Source: Firmicutes bacterium OM04-13BH (GTDB lineage Bacteria; Bacillota; Clostridia; Lachnospirales; Lachnospiraceae). Taken from it: DNA of 64,000 bases. Every line of letters begins with the position of its first letter. Position 1 is the stretch's first letter. Position numbers and translations under genes: made by a program. This document shows, one piece after another, positions 52,859 through 62,050 of this stretch. Where the stretch lies: NCBI GenBank assembly GCA_003481745.1, contig QULP01000006.1:124001-188000 (forward strand). Direction: 5' to 3'. Below the pieces are notes generated by a model that did not search any database, was not told the origin of the DNA, and was given only the letters and a program-made list of their open reading frames with translations.

Positions 52859-53794
52859 CTATCGACCGTTATCCGGCGATTTTGTCTGTTTTAAAACTTC
52901 TATTAAGACATCTGAAGCCGAAAGTGCTGCAATTTTTGCCTTTGGATTTAAAATAATACGATGCGCACAGACGTCCAAAAAGACTTTCTGCACATCTTCC
53001 GGGGTAACATAATCTCTTCCCTGTACATAAGCTCTTGCCTTGGCAAGTCTGGTCACCGCAAGTGCACCTCGAGGACTGACTCCTAAGCGAATCATCTCCT
53101 GTTCTCTGGTATTCATTGCCAGAGAGGTAACATATTCTAAAATTTTATCTTCGATGTAAATCTGTGTGACTTCATCCTGCATTTCTAAAATTTCATCGGT
53201 TGATGTCACCTGCTCTGCCTTATCGAGTGGATTCTCTGTCTGACGGTCACGCAGGATATTGACCTGACTTTGAAAATCCGGATATCCCATTTCCATACGA
53301 ATCATAAAACGGTCTAACTGTGCCTGTGGCAGCAGCTGAGTTCCTGCAGAACCAACCGGATTCTGGGTTGCAAGTACCACAAACGGTTTTGGCAATTCAT
53401 GTGTCTCTCCATCTACTGTCACCTGTCCCTCCTCCATAACTTCCAGAAGCGCAGACTGCGTCTTACTGGAAGTACGGTTAATTTCATCCGCAAGCAAAAG
53501 ATTTGTCATAACCACACCTGGCTTATATTCAAATGTTCCACTTTCTTTATTATACATTGAAAATCCAATGATGTCGGACGGCACAACATCCGGTGTAAAC
53601 TGGATTCGATGATAATCCAGACCTAATACTTTAGAGCATGCAAGTGCCAGCGTGGTCTTTCCCACTCCAGGTACGTCATCCAATAAAATATGACCCCTTG
53701 ATAAAATTGCCATCAATGTCTTTTCCAGCACCGCTTCTTTTCCCACGATGATTTTATTTAATTCTTTCAGAATTTCTTCTGTTTTTGTATTCAT
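52859..53794 (-). CDS. MoxR-family AAA+ ATPase
   Basis: 311-aa cytoplasmic chaperone-type ATPase with Walker A DVPGVGKTTLA, Walker B ADEINRTSSKTQ, sensor 1 VLATQNP and Arg finger in QAQLDRFMIRM, then LGVSPRGALAVTRLAKA in the C-terminal lid. MoxR proteins help assemble metal- or cofactor-containing and surface complexes together with vWA/DUF58 partners. Here it is followed by DUF58 and transglutaminase-like genes within a cobalamin-riboswitch-linked block. Confidence 0.93.
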   Translation of the reverse strand: MNTKTEEILKELNKIIVGKEAVLEKTLMAILSRGHILLDDVPGVGKTTLALACSKVLGLDYHRIQFTPDVVPSDIIGFSMYNKESGTFEYKPGVVMTNLLLADEINRTSSKTQSALLEVMEEGQVTVDGETHELPKPFVVLATQNPVGSAGTQLLPQAQLDRFMIRMEMGYPDFQSQVNILRDRQTENPLDKAEQVTSTDEILEMQDEVTQIYIEDKILEYVTSLAMNTREQEMIRLGVSPRGALAVTRLAKARAYVQGRDYVTPEDVQKVFLDVCAHRIILNPKAKIAALSASDVLIEVLKQTKSPDNGR

Positions 53795-53839
53795 CTATTC
53801 CTGCCTCTCTTTTCCCGATTCTTTATTTTTCTGTTTCTT

Positions 53840-56140
53840 TTACCATTCTTTGCCATAATTACCCTGAACATTTCCGTATACACCTTCATTTCCATACTGA
53901 CCGATATCCTTTCCGCCTGCCAGGGTGTAACGGACACGGATTTCGTCTCCATCAGAAAGATTTCTGCTTGCCATTCCTGTTCCGACGTAATAATTATTGA
54001 CGCAGACCATCCAGCCTGACCATTGTGCAAAATCTTTTTCCCATAAGGCATCGGTCTGATAGCTTCCGGTCCAGCCCATTCCATCATCAATAATCATCTG
54101 TTTCAATTCATCCGGTACACGAAGACCATTTGTCATTCCCGGCTTTTTGATTCCGGCAAGATAATAACTGTTGTCCACACTTCCTGTAATCATAGAAGTA
54201 AAACTATATTCAGCAAGCTGTTGTTCGACTAGCTGTGCCAGCGTGGTGTTTCCATCTATTGTTACTTCATGACGTGGAATCAACATTCCAAGACCGACTG
54301 TTCCGGCTTCTAACTGGAAGGTAACGGTAATCTGGGACGGATTATAAAGTACCGTATAGGTCTTCGTCGTCTCATACTGCTGATTATCTTTTACAGAAAT
54401 GACAACTTCATTTTCTCCCTGCTGAAGATGCAGGAGATATTCATAAGCAGTTCCGGAACAACCACGATATTTTACTTCTTCTCCATTGACGTAAATGTGC
54501 ATGTTGTCTGCACTTAATGCGCCACCGCCACCACTGACTTCTTTTGCAGAAACATTCAAATCCACATATTCGGTGTTGTATTCTGATTTTAAATTATGTT
54601 CCACAACCGGTGCCATATTGGATGGTGTCTCACCGGTTCGGTTAAATTCGATATTCCAGGTATAACTGCCCGAATTTCCATTGGAATCAATAAATCCAAC
54701 CGCAATCGGTGTCTCCCTGTCTGCATACAGAGAAATTGTATACCAGCCATTTGAATTGGCAGACGGCGAGTATGTTCCACCTCTGCTGTCCCCGCAAACC
54801 ACACTTGTAATTTCTTCTTTTCCGGTAATCTGACTGTGATTGAAACGGAAACGAAAACTATTTGTATTATTTTCATATCGAAACGTCTGAGAACCTCCGC
54901 TCATCTGCGGGGTAATCGTACTCGAATTTTTTTCACCCTCAAGCGTCAAAGTAAAATCGTCCGCCTGTTTTTGAGAATCATAGTAAATTGTATAATTCTC
55001 TGATACCGTTGCTGTTCCGGTTCCCGCAATTAATGTAAATACATTCTTTCCTTCACTTAAAGTTTCTGTATAAGCGGTATCTCCATCGGTCGATTTTAGG
55101 GCTTTTTCACTATTTCTTCGGATGATTAATTTTACCCGCTCTGTTCCTTTTAAGGCATAAGCGGTAAAATCAAGCTGTTGTTCCTGCACCGTCTGTCCAT
55201 CTAATGCTTTTAACTCATCGGCAATAATCAAAATCTGATTGGATGGATTGTAATAAATCGTATAGGTTGGAGAAGAGACTCGGATGTTGCTCCATTTATC
55301 ACGAAATGTCACATAAACTGTAACTTTATTTTCACCTTCAGAAAGAGTAATGCTTCCGTTATAATTCTGCTGATTCCCATTTATGTCAACTACAGTACTA
55401 ATCACAGAAAGTTTGGAATGATACGTAATTGAAAATGGATATTCTGCTTCCGTTACAACTTCATTTTTCAAACTTGTCGTAAAATACGCTTCGGAATTTT
55501 CCGGTGCTACCACAATCTGTTTTCCATCTTTCTGGCTGTCCCCGTCGCCGTCTCCTTTTCCGTTGCCGTTGCCATTGCCACCGGTTCCCTGACCACTATT
55601 TCCGGAATTTCCATTTCCTCCATTTTGACTGTCACCGCCGGATGGTCCTGTACCGGAATTATTTTTTGTTTTATCTTTTTTTACAATTGGAAGCAAGCTG
55701 TCAAGTTGTTCCGAATTACTGTCAAGAGGAGTCTGTGAAACCTGCTGCTGTTCCTCAGAAGTTTGCTGTTCCTGTGTTTCTGTAGAATTATCCGAATTCT
55801 CTTCTTGATTTTCTTCCTGCTGTTGTTCTTCTTGCTGCTCCTCGTCCTGATTTTCTTCGTCTTGTTCTTCTTGTTGCTCCTCTTCCTGTTCTTCTTGATT
55901 CTCTTGATTTCCCGTATTGATATTGGCATTCTCCACACTGTCCAGAAGTGACTCATCCATGGCCAGACTGGAGGAGGTCACATACATACGGGATGGGTCT
56001 GCATTTTCTTTTTCCATAGGATTTTCCGGTGCTGCCTGATTCTGTGTCACAGATACGACAAAAAGCAGCAGAACCAAAATCACTGCTGCTACGGTCATAA
56101 ATGGTTTTTTTATTTTTTTCCAGAAATTCCGTAAATTCAT
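53840..56140 (-). CDS. Surface protein with C-terminal DUF4430 (transcobalamin-like) domain
   Basis: 766-aa protein with an N-terminal membrane anchor or signal (VAAVILVLLLFVVSVTQ), a Glu/Gln/Asn-rich stalk (about 75-150), a Gly/Asn-rich stretch, then Ig-like beta repeats (200-500) and a C-terminal DUF4430 domain at about 620-755: VTIDGNTTLAQLVEQQL, SGWMVCVNNYYVGTGMASRN and LSDGDEIRVRYTL are its pattern. DUF4430 is the beta domain of intrinsic factor and transcobalamin (established family relationship). It heads the moxR-DUF58-transglutaminase-GLUG-barrel run with short gaps. Inferred role: one half of a split corrinoid-binding pair. Confidence 0.8.
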   Translation of the reverse strand: MNLRNFWKKIKKPFMTVAAVILVLLLFVVSVTQNQAAPENPMEKENADPSRMYVTSSSLAMDESLLDSVENANINTGNQENQEEQEEEQQEEQDEENQDEEQQEEQQQEENQEENSDNSTETQEQQTSEEQQQVSQTPLDSNSEQLDSLLPIVKKDKTKNNSGTGPSGGDSQNGGNGNSGNSGQGTGGNGNGNGKGDGDGDSQKDGKQIVVAPENSEAYFTTSLKNEVVTEAEYPFSITYHSKLSVISTVVDINGNQQNYNGSITLSEGENKVTVYVTFRDKWSNIRVSSPTYTIYYNPSNQILIIADELKALDGQTVQEQQLDFTAYALKGTERVKLIIRRNSEKALKSTDGDTAYTETLSEGKNVFTLIAGTGTATVSENYTIYYDSQKQADDFTLTLEGEKNSSTITPQMSGGSQTFRYENNTNSFRFRFNHSQITGKEEITSVVCGDSRGGTYSPSANSNGWYTISLYADRETPIAVGFIDSNGNSGSYTWNIEFNRTGETPSNMAPVVEHNLKSEYNTEYVDLNVSAKEVSGGGGALSADNMHIYVNGEEVKYRGCSGTAYEYLLHLQQGENEVVISVKDNQQYETTKTYTVLYNPSQITVTFQLEAGTVGLGMLIPRHEVTIDGNTTLAQLVEQQLAEYSFTSMITGSVDNSYYLAGIKKPGMTNGLRVPDELKQMIIDDGMGWTGSYQTDALWEKDFAQWSGWMVCVNNYYVGTGMASRNLSDGDEIRVRYTLAGGKDIGQYGNEGVYGNVQGNYGKEW

Positions 56141-56159
56141 ATCTTCTACCTGCTCTTTT

Positions 56160-56205
56160 TATATAGAGAAGAACAGACCCCTGTCGCCAGGGTCTGCTCT
56201 TCCTT
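56160..56205 (-). terminator. Hairpin between the cell-wall-binding and DUF4430 genes
   Basis: Minus strand AGAGCAGACCC and GGGGTCTGTTCT with an 8-nt loop, then TCTCTATAT. The U-tract is poor, so read-through is likely. Confidence 0.5.
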
Positions 56206-56286
56206 TGTTTTATTACTGTTTATTACTGTACTGTTTTTTTGTAACACATTGATTTTCTATCAAATGTTAATCTGTCCGTACACTAA

Positions 56287-59200
56287 TTATCTGCTTCTTG
56301 TGCGTACACCGGATGCGTTTACATAGTAGTTTCCAATCCATGTATTGGTTTTCATAGCACCATCATTGGCTCCACCAAAGTAGTACCAGTTTCCGCCAAT
56401 CTTCTGCCATCCGGTTTTCATAACACCATCATTTGCTCCACCGAAGTAATATTTCTTTCCGTAGATGGTCTGCCAGCCGGTCTTCATTGCTCCATCATTG
56501 GAATGACCCAGCCAGTAATATTTTCCATAAACTTTCTGCCAGCCGGTTCTCATTGCTCCGTCGCTTCCAAGCCAGTAATACTTGTTGTAAACTTTCTGCC
56601 AGTATGTTTTCATAACGCCGTCTGTTCCAAACCAGTAGTATTTACCATCTACTGACTGCCAGTAAGTCTTCATTGCTCCGTCGCTTGCATTTCCAAGATA
56701 GTATTTCTTGCCATCAACGGTCTGCCAGCCGGTCTTCATCGCTCCATCATTGGCATTTCCAAGATAGTATTTCTTGCCGTAAATAGTCTGCCAACCGGTT
56801 CTCATTGCTCCGTCGCTTCCAAGCCAGTAATACTTGTTATAAACTTTCTGCCAGTATGTCTTCAAGATTCCGTCAGTTCCAAACCAGTAGTAGTTTCCAT
56901 CTACTTTATACCAGTAAGTTGCCTGTGTACCATCTTCTTTGTAGTAATATTTCTTACCATCGATGGTCTGCCAGCCTGTTTTAACAACCAGTCCATCTAT
57001 TGCTGACTGAAGTTTTTCAGTCATTTCGGCAACCTGTTCTTTGGATTCTGGATTTTCTGCTACCGCTTCTGCTTCTGCAATCACATCCTGTAATGCATTG
57101 TAAGATTCATCTGTGTATTTGGAAGCATCTGTTGCTTTTGCTGTTTCAATTAAATCCTGAAGTTTGTCTGTATCAATTGCGGAATTTCCAACTGCAATCA
57201 TGTAAGCAGAGTCATTCTTGAAGTAAATGGTACCATCTTTGTCCACAGCTACGCTGGAGATGCAGTATTGTTTGTGTTCCGGTGTATACAGAACCTGACT
57301 TCCTTCATCCGGTTCTGTCATTCCAGGAGCATCTTTTACCACCCAGAGATTTCCGCTTGGTCCGTTTGTTGCAAAGTATACATAGTTATATCCTTTGTAA
57401 CCTGTTGATACAACACCTGAAGTCTGAGGATAAGCATCTGTGTATACTACATATTCAAGACTCATTGCACCTGTTTCCTCATTAATATCTACAACTGAGA
57501 TTCCATAAGTTCCACTGAAATTTGAACCGTAAGAAGAACCTACATAACAGCGACCATTTGCGATTGCCGGAGTACTTGTGCTCATTTTTCCGATTTCGAT
57601 TGGCTCGATCAGATTTTCTGTATCAATTGTTCCGTCTTCCTTCAGGTTATAGGAATACAGATATCCACCTTTTGATGTAAAATAAATTCTTCCGTCATAA
57701 TAGGAGATATCTGAACGGATATCGCCATGATGCGGACCGACTTTCTGAACTACTTCACCAGTCAGCTTATCAAAGCAATATACATAAGAAGAATCACTTG
57801 TTGAATCGGATTCTCCATCATCGCTTCCTACGATTGCGTATTTATCAGTTACATAAGCACCTGCCCAATAGAATCCACCCTGTACGGCATAAGTCCAGGT
57901 TGCATATTTTGTTTCTGTCGGATTATCTGGGTCTTCATCTGTTGCAGAAACACATACGAAGTTTGCATCTTTTGTTTCACTGTTCCAGAATCCTGTATAA
58001 ATATATCCATCAGAATACTGAATCGTACAGTTTGGCTGTCCTCCAAGTGTATCTTTAAATACCCATAAGGATTCCAGAGTTTCTGCATTAAATGCCTGTA
58101 CTGCTCCACCTGCAAGTCCGACAAAAATCATTCCACCACCGTAGCATGGAGGGTTGATTCCAAAACTGCTGTTTCCGGCCATTTCTGCACTTGCAATGAT
58201 TTCTCCAGTTTCTTTGTTAATTTTAAGAAGCTGTTTTCCTGCATAGCAGTAAAGATTGTTGTCTACGATAATCGGAGAGCTGACTGCCCAGTTGCTGAAC
58301 CCTTCTCCGACTTTCTTTTCCCATTTCTGGAATGCTGTTTCCGGTGTGGCTGCTGTCTTTGCACTTGTTACAGCCTGATTACTTCCATCTTTTCTAAATC
58401 CAGCCCAGTCACAGTCTAAATCTTTTAAGTTGCTGCTCTGCGCTTTTTCCAGAGAAGCTTTGATAACAGTGTCTTTCTCTACTGTAATCTCTTCATGTTT
58501 TGTTACATAACCGGTCTTAGATACCGTATAGGTATAAGTTCCCGGAAGAACTTTATAAATGCCGTCTTCTCCGCCTGCTTTGATTTTATCTTTGTCAATA
58601 ACTGTGATAATTGCATCTTTCGGTTCTGTTTCAAAAGTAATCGTAACAGGTTCTTCTCTTAAGATAGAAACTGTATATTTACCTGCAACAGTATTTTCAT
58701 TTCCTACCTCAATTTCTGTAACTACTTTTGCATCGTCTCCGGTTAAGGCAAGTGTGTATTCACCGTTTTCTGCTGTCTTTCCGTTTACTTTAATTTCAGA
58801 ATTGGCAGCGGTTCTTGCAGTTGCTTTAAATACTACGCTTTCTAATGTCTTAGGAACAACAATCGTATATTCTTTTTTTCTTGCATTGAAAACCGGATCT
58901 AATGTCACTTTTGTTCCATCTGCTTTTGTGACATTTAAACCGGAAAGGGTCGTCTCACGAATAATATGAACTTTATAAGTTTCTGTTTTACCGGTTTTTG
59001 AAGTTACATCAATTGACATTTCTCTTGCTTCAATGTCAGACTGAAGCACACGATTTACACCGCTAAACTGTGTAAATTCATTTGCCGGCATAGCTTTTGT
59101 TAAATCTTTTGTATAGTTATAGTTTTTGTAGTTTGCAGTAATTGTATTAACTTCTGCATCATCACTTAAAACCGGTTTTAAATAAAATGTATTTACCGTT

Positions 59201-60726
59201 TCCGGTACTACAACGGTACATTCTTTTGTCTTTGCATCTAATTCAGACTGCATCGCATAAACATTTTCACCGTTTTTATCGGATGCAAATACAAACTCTT
59301 TTACCATAGGCTGTGCAGCACTTACTGTTACTTCACAACTTGCTTTGAATGTTCCTGCTGTTACAGTAATTGTAGCACTTCCTGCTCCAACTGCTTTTAC
59401 AGTTGCGCTCTTGCCTTCACCTGTTACGGTTGCTACATTTTTATCATCAGATTCCCATTTAACATCTAAATCTTCTGTTGCATTTGCAGGTTCAAATGTT
59501 ACATTTAATTTGCTTTCTGCATCTTCTTTTAAACTCAGGCTTTCTTTGTCCAGAGCAATTTTTGTCACTGCAATCTGTTCTACTGTTACTTTACACTCTG
59601 CACTGACTACTGTACCTTTATTATTGGTAAAGGAAGCCTTGATTACAGTAGTACCTGGAGTTTTTGCTGTAATTTCGCCATTCTGTGCGTTTATATCAGC
59701 AACTCCTTTATCAGAAGATTCCCATGTTAAAGCCGGTGCCGTTTCACCTTTTTCCAGTTCTGGTGTATAAACCGGTGTCAGAGTTTTTACCGCACCCGGA
59801 GCCATGGAAATTTCAGTTCCCTCCGCAAAGGAAAGATCTGTTACGGTTGTACCGTTTGAAGTAACTTTTACATCGCAGGCTGCTTCAACGGTGTCTCCTA
59901 AGGTATTAACCATAGAAGCTTTAACGGTAGTTGTTCCTGCTGATTTTGGAGTTACGACTGCACCTGTTTCAGATGCTGTAACCGTTGCAACATCCTGATT
60001 ACTGGAAGTCCAGTTTAATGCCTTTGATACGGTTGTCTGAGCCGGTGCTGTAAAATTTGTCAATAAATCAATATCCGAACCAACTTCTGTTTCGATTTCT
60101 GTTAATGCAGCATCTGGCTGTTCCTCTGTTGAAAAACGAAGTCCTGTTACAGCATCCGTATCATAGTTAAGCTGGGTATTCCAGGAATCATCTGTGGTCA
60201 GACGACAGTCATTTGTCGGATTGTCTGACCAGTAATAAATCAGACGGCATCCATCCTGAAGCTGGGCAGCTCCATCATAACTACTCCATCCATTGGAATT
60301 AAAAGAGCCATCTGCGTACTGAACGATAACAGACCAGTATCCTGCACTCCAGTTACTCTGTAAGTCAACTCCGTCCTTATTTTTCATATCATCTGGGTAG
60401 CAGCTGCCTTCATCTGAAAAATGATAGTCAATCTTTGCTTCTTTTAATGCAGCCTTAATCTGGTCTTTACAATTTTCAGCCACATAATAACTTTCCAGAC
60501 TGTTTACATCAATATTAAGCGGCTGGTCTTTTAACCAATACACATATCCGGTATGTTCATCCAGATTTTTACTGTGATTTCCGGTATCGCCGATTACAGT
60601 TAAGGTAATGCCTGTGTTTGTATCTGCTTTTGCAACAACCGGATACCAGCCCGTTGCAACAGTTGATACAATCATTAACATCGCCATCAGCATTGCCAGA
60701 AATCGATTGTTCTTTTTCTGTTTCAT
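56287..60726 (-). CDS. Giant wall-bound protein: DUF4430-like, Ig-like, beta-propeller, choline-binding-type repeats
   Basis: 1479-aa secreted protein. Signal peptide (12-34). Residues about 38-190 contain a DUF4430-like domain (AGYWSVIVQYADGSFNSNGW, DGCRLIYYWSDNPTN). Then three BIG2-type Ig-like domains (205-470), a cadherin-like/SLH-region beta stretch (480-690), a PEGA-type domain (695-765; YTYTVSKTGYVTKHEEI), a PQQ-like beta-propeller (780-1165), a helical FIVAR-like part (1165-1245) and ten-plus cell-wall-binding repeats (1250-1479). It is secreted and bound to the wall by the repeats, unlike the membrane-anchored partners. AGGAGG precedes ATG. Second gene after the riboswitch, past a terminator. 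Confidence 0.82.
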   Translation of the reverse strand: MKQKKNNRFLAMLMAMLMIVSTVATGWYPVVAKADTNTGITLTVIGDTGNHSKNLDEHTGYVYWLKDQPLNIDVNSLESYYVAENCKDQIKAALKEAKIDYHFSDEGSCYPDDMKNKDGVDLQSNWSAGYWSVIVQYADGSFNSNGWSSYDGAAQLQDGCRLIYYWSDNPTNDCRLTTDDSWNTQLNYDTDAVTGLRFSTEEQPDAALTEIETEVGSDIDLLTNFTAPAQTTVSKALNWTSSNQDVATVTASETGAVVTPKSAGTTTVKASMVNTLGDTVEAACDVKVTSNGTTVTDLSFAEGTEISMAPGAVKTLTPVYTPELEKGETAPALTWESSDKGVADINAQNGEITAKTPGTTVIKASFTNNKGTVVSAECKVTVEQIAVTKIALDKESLSLKEDAESKLNVTFEPANATEDLDVKWESDDKNVATVTGEGKSATVKAVGAGSATITVTAGTFKASCEVTVSAAQPMVKEFVFASDKNGENVYAMQSELDAKTKECTVVVPETVNTFYLKPVLSDDAEVNTITANYKNYNYTKDLTKAMPANEFTQFSGVNRVLQSDIEAREMSIDVTSKTGKTETYKVHIIRETTLSGLNVTKADGTKVTLDPVFNARKKEYTIVVPKTLESVVFKATARTAANSEIKVNGKTAENGEYTLALTGDDAKVVTEIEVGNENTVAGKYTVSILREEPVTITFETEPKDAIITVIDKDKIKAGGEDGIYKVLPGTYTYTVSKTGYVTKHEEITVEKDTVIKASLEKAQSSNLKDLDCDWAGFRKDGSNQAVTSAKTAATPETAFQKWEKKVGEGFSNWAVSSPIIVDNNLYCYAGKQLLKINKETGEIIASAEMAGNSSFGINPPCYGGGMIFVGLAGGAVQAFNAETLESLWVFKDTLGGQPNCTIQYSDGYIYTGFWNSETKDANFVCVSATDEDPDNPTETKYATWTYAVQGGFYWAGAYVTDKYAIVGSDDGESDSTSDSSYVYCFDKLTGEVVQKVGPHHGDIRSDISYYDGRIYFTSKGGYLYSYNLKEDGTIDTENLIEPIEIGKMSTSTPAIANGRCYVGSSYGSNFSGTYGISVVDINEETGAMSLEYVVYTDAYPQTSGVVSTGYKGYNYVYFATNGPSGNLWVVKDAPGMTEPDEGSQVLYTPEHKQYCISSVAVDKDGTIYFKNDSAYMIAVGNSAIDTDKLQDLIETAKATDASKYTDESYNALQDVIAEAEAVAENPESKEQVAEMTEKLQSAIDGLVVKTGWQTIDGKKYYYKEDGTQATYWYKVDGNYYWFGTDGILKTYWQKVYNKYYWLGSDGAMRTGWQTIYGKKYYLGNANDGAMKTGWQTVDGKKYYLGNASDGAMKTYWQSVDGKYYWFGTDGVMKTYWQKVYNKYYWLGSDGAMRTGWQKVYGKYYWLGHSNDGAMKTGWQTIYGKKYYFGGANDGVMKTGWQKIGGNWYYFGGANDGAMKTNTWIGNYYVNASGVRTRSR
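56290..56976. repeat. Tandem cell-wall-binding repeats
   Basis: Ten units of 19-22 residues (KTGWQTIDGKKYYLGNANDG type, alternating with KTYWQKVYNKYYWLGSDGAM) and a terminal partial unit. Several neighbouring units are near-identical, for example the two KTYWQKVYNKYYWLG units, which points to recent duplication. Confidence 0.9.
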
Positions 60727-60786
60727 TTTGTTTCCTCCTTCTTTTTATGCGCTTTGAGAGTGCATTATTTCTTTTGTGTTATATAA

Positions 60787-60822
60787 AAAAAGACCTTCCC
60801 ATCAGGAAAGGTCTTCATTTAT
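60787..60822 (-). terminator. Intrinsic terminator between the leucine-rich gene and the wall-binding gene
   Basis: Minus strand GAAGACCTTTCC-TGAT-GGGAAGGTC then seven Ts. It ends the riboswitch-controlled leucine-rich gene; the next gene starts 61 nt further on without a clear promoter. Confidence 0.85.
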
Positions 60823-60875
60823 CCTTGTGTCTACTGTGTTATAATAAAATAATTCATAACCGTCCGCAGTATTTT

Positions 60876-61724
60876 TCACTCTATGTATTCTACTGCAAAT
60901 TCAAACTTTTTACAGTATGCTTCTACTTTGCTGTCTTTTCTGCACCGTATCACCGTACTTTTGTTTACAATCCAGTCTCCGATAAATTCCGGTTCATGAG
61001 CAATCTCAACTACTTTCAGACGATGACATCCATGAAATGCCCATTTTTCTATCCGCTTCACACTTTCTGGAATTTTCACGGATTCCAGATTGTTACATTT
61101 TAAAAATGCACTGTCTCCAATCTCACGCAGTCCATCCGGAAGTTCCAGTTCTTTTAATGCTGTTTGATAAAATGCCTGAGAATCAATCTTCCGAAGTGCC
61201 AATGGAAATTCTACCTTTTCAAGATTTAAACATTTATAAAAGGCACGACTTTTAATTTCCTGGACAGACTTTGGAATCTTAATTTCCTTCAGACTTTCAC
61301 ATCCATAAAATACCTCTTCCGCTAGATACACACACGTTACACTTTCAGGAAAAGTCGCTGTTTCCAGTTTCTTACACCGAAAAAAAGCACCTTTTCCAAT
61401 GTACTGCAGTTTTTTGGAAAATTCTGCTTTCCGAACTCTGATGCAACACGAAAATGCTTCCTGCTTAATTCTTTCTATGTTATCAAAACACAGCTCATTT
61501 AAAGCTGTACAATTTGCAAAGCTCTGTTTTCCGACTTCTGTTACCGATGAAGGAATCTGTACTCTTTTAATTTTTACGTTATTCATCAGTGCTTCATCTT
61601 CTATCTTTCTGCAATCCGAAGCCAGTACCAGTTCTTTTTCCCGTACTTTCTTTCCCTGTGCTCTGGTAAAAACATTTTTTTCTTTTGCTTTCCACGTTAA
61701 TATTTGTCCCATTGTCTTATCCAT
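60876..61724 (-). CDS. BspA-type leucine-rich repeat protein without signal peptide
   Basis: 282-aa protein made of about ten BspA-type repeats of about 23 residues (I..(K/S)V..I...AFY.C..L..V..P, e.g. PKSVQEIKSRAFYKCLNLEK). No N-terminal hydrophobic stretch and no anchor, so probably cytoplasmic or exported by another route. It is the first gene after the cobalamin riboswitch; the ATG at 61724 follows AAAAGG, and 32 nt separate it from the regulatory terminator. BspA repeats usually bind proteins. Its role in a B12-controlled unit is unknown. Confidence 0.8.
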   Translation of the reverse strand: MDKTMGQILTWKAKEKNVFTRAQGKKVREKELVLASDCRKIEDEALMNNVKIKRVQIPSSVTEVGKQSFANCTALNELCFDNIERIKQEAFSCCIRVRKAEFSKKLQYIGKGAFFRCKKLETATFPESVTCVYLAEEVFYGCESLKEIKIPKSVQEIKSRAFYKCLNLEKVEFPLALRKIDSQAFYQTALKELELPDGLREIGDSAFLKCNNLESVKIPESVKRIEKWAFHGCHRLKVVEIAHEPEFIGDWIVNKSTVIRCRKDSKVEAYCKKFEFAVEYIE

Positions 61725-61757
61725 TCTTTTCCTTTTCATCAAGCTAAATTGGTAAAG

Positions 61758-61791
61758 AAAAAGAAATCTCCCAGATCACGGGAAATTTCTT
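61758..61791 (-). terminator. Regulatory terminator of the cobalamin riboswitch
   Basis: Minus strand AAGAAATTTCCC-GTGATCT-GGGAGATTTCTT, a 12-bp stem with one G-U pair, then TTTCTTT. It lies between the aptamer and the first gene, so ligand binding would let it form and stop transcription. Confidence 0.85.
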
Positions 61792-61894
61792 TCTTTACTT
61801 TTCGCATGTCAGAGTTGCTGTCACATATTTAAAATGTTTATTCACATACACAAAAATAAATTTACTTTCTTTTCCCGAAAATAAATTTAAATTC

Positions 61895-62035
61895 ACAAAA
61901 CGGCAGTTTTCTGGCTTCACAACATCTGTGTTACAGTAGGGGAAACTGCGCCGGTTTCTCACCGAGCTTACCTTTTAACCTATCTTAAATCATTTTTTCT
62001 GTTTTCATTATTTCGTCAAGGACCGCTTTAAAACT
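61895..62035 (-). promoter_or_regulatory. Cobalamin (B12) riboswitch
   Basis: Minus strand core: GGTGAGAAACCGG at 61952-61964 and CCCCTACTGTAAC at 61931-61943 (compare the conserved GGTGAAAATCCGG and CCCGCAACTGTAA), then AAGCCAG-AAAA-CTGCC at 61903-61918 (compare AGTCAGGAGACCTGCC). These are in the correct order and spacing for the cobalamin aptamer, in a compact form without the large side domain. The 5' part up to about 62035 is not resolved by eye. It is preceded by a promoter and followed by an intrinsic terminator. Confidence 0.88.
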
Positions 62036-62050
62036 TATTTATTTTCTGTA

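Noticed and set aside
56290..56976. Regular repeats that could be taken for a CRISPR array
   Set aside because: The repeats are in frame, 57-66 nt long, have no spacers and encode aromatic wall-binding units.
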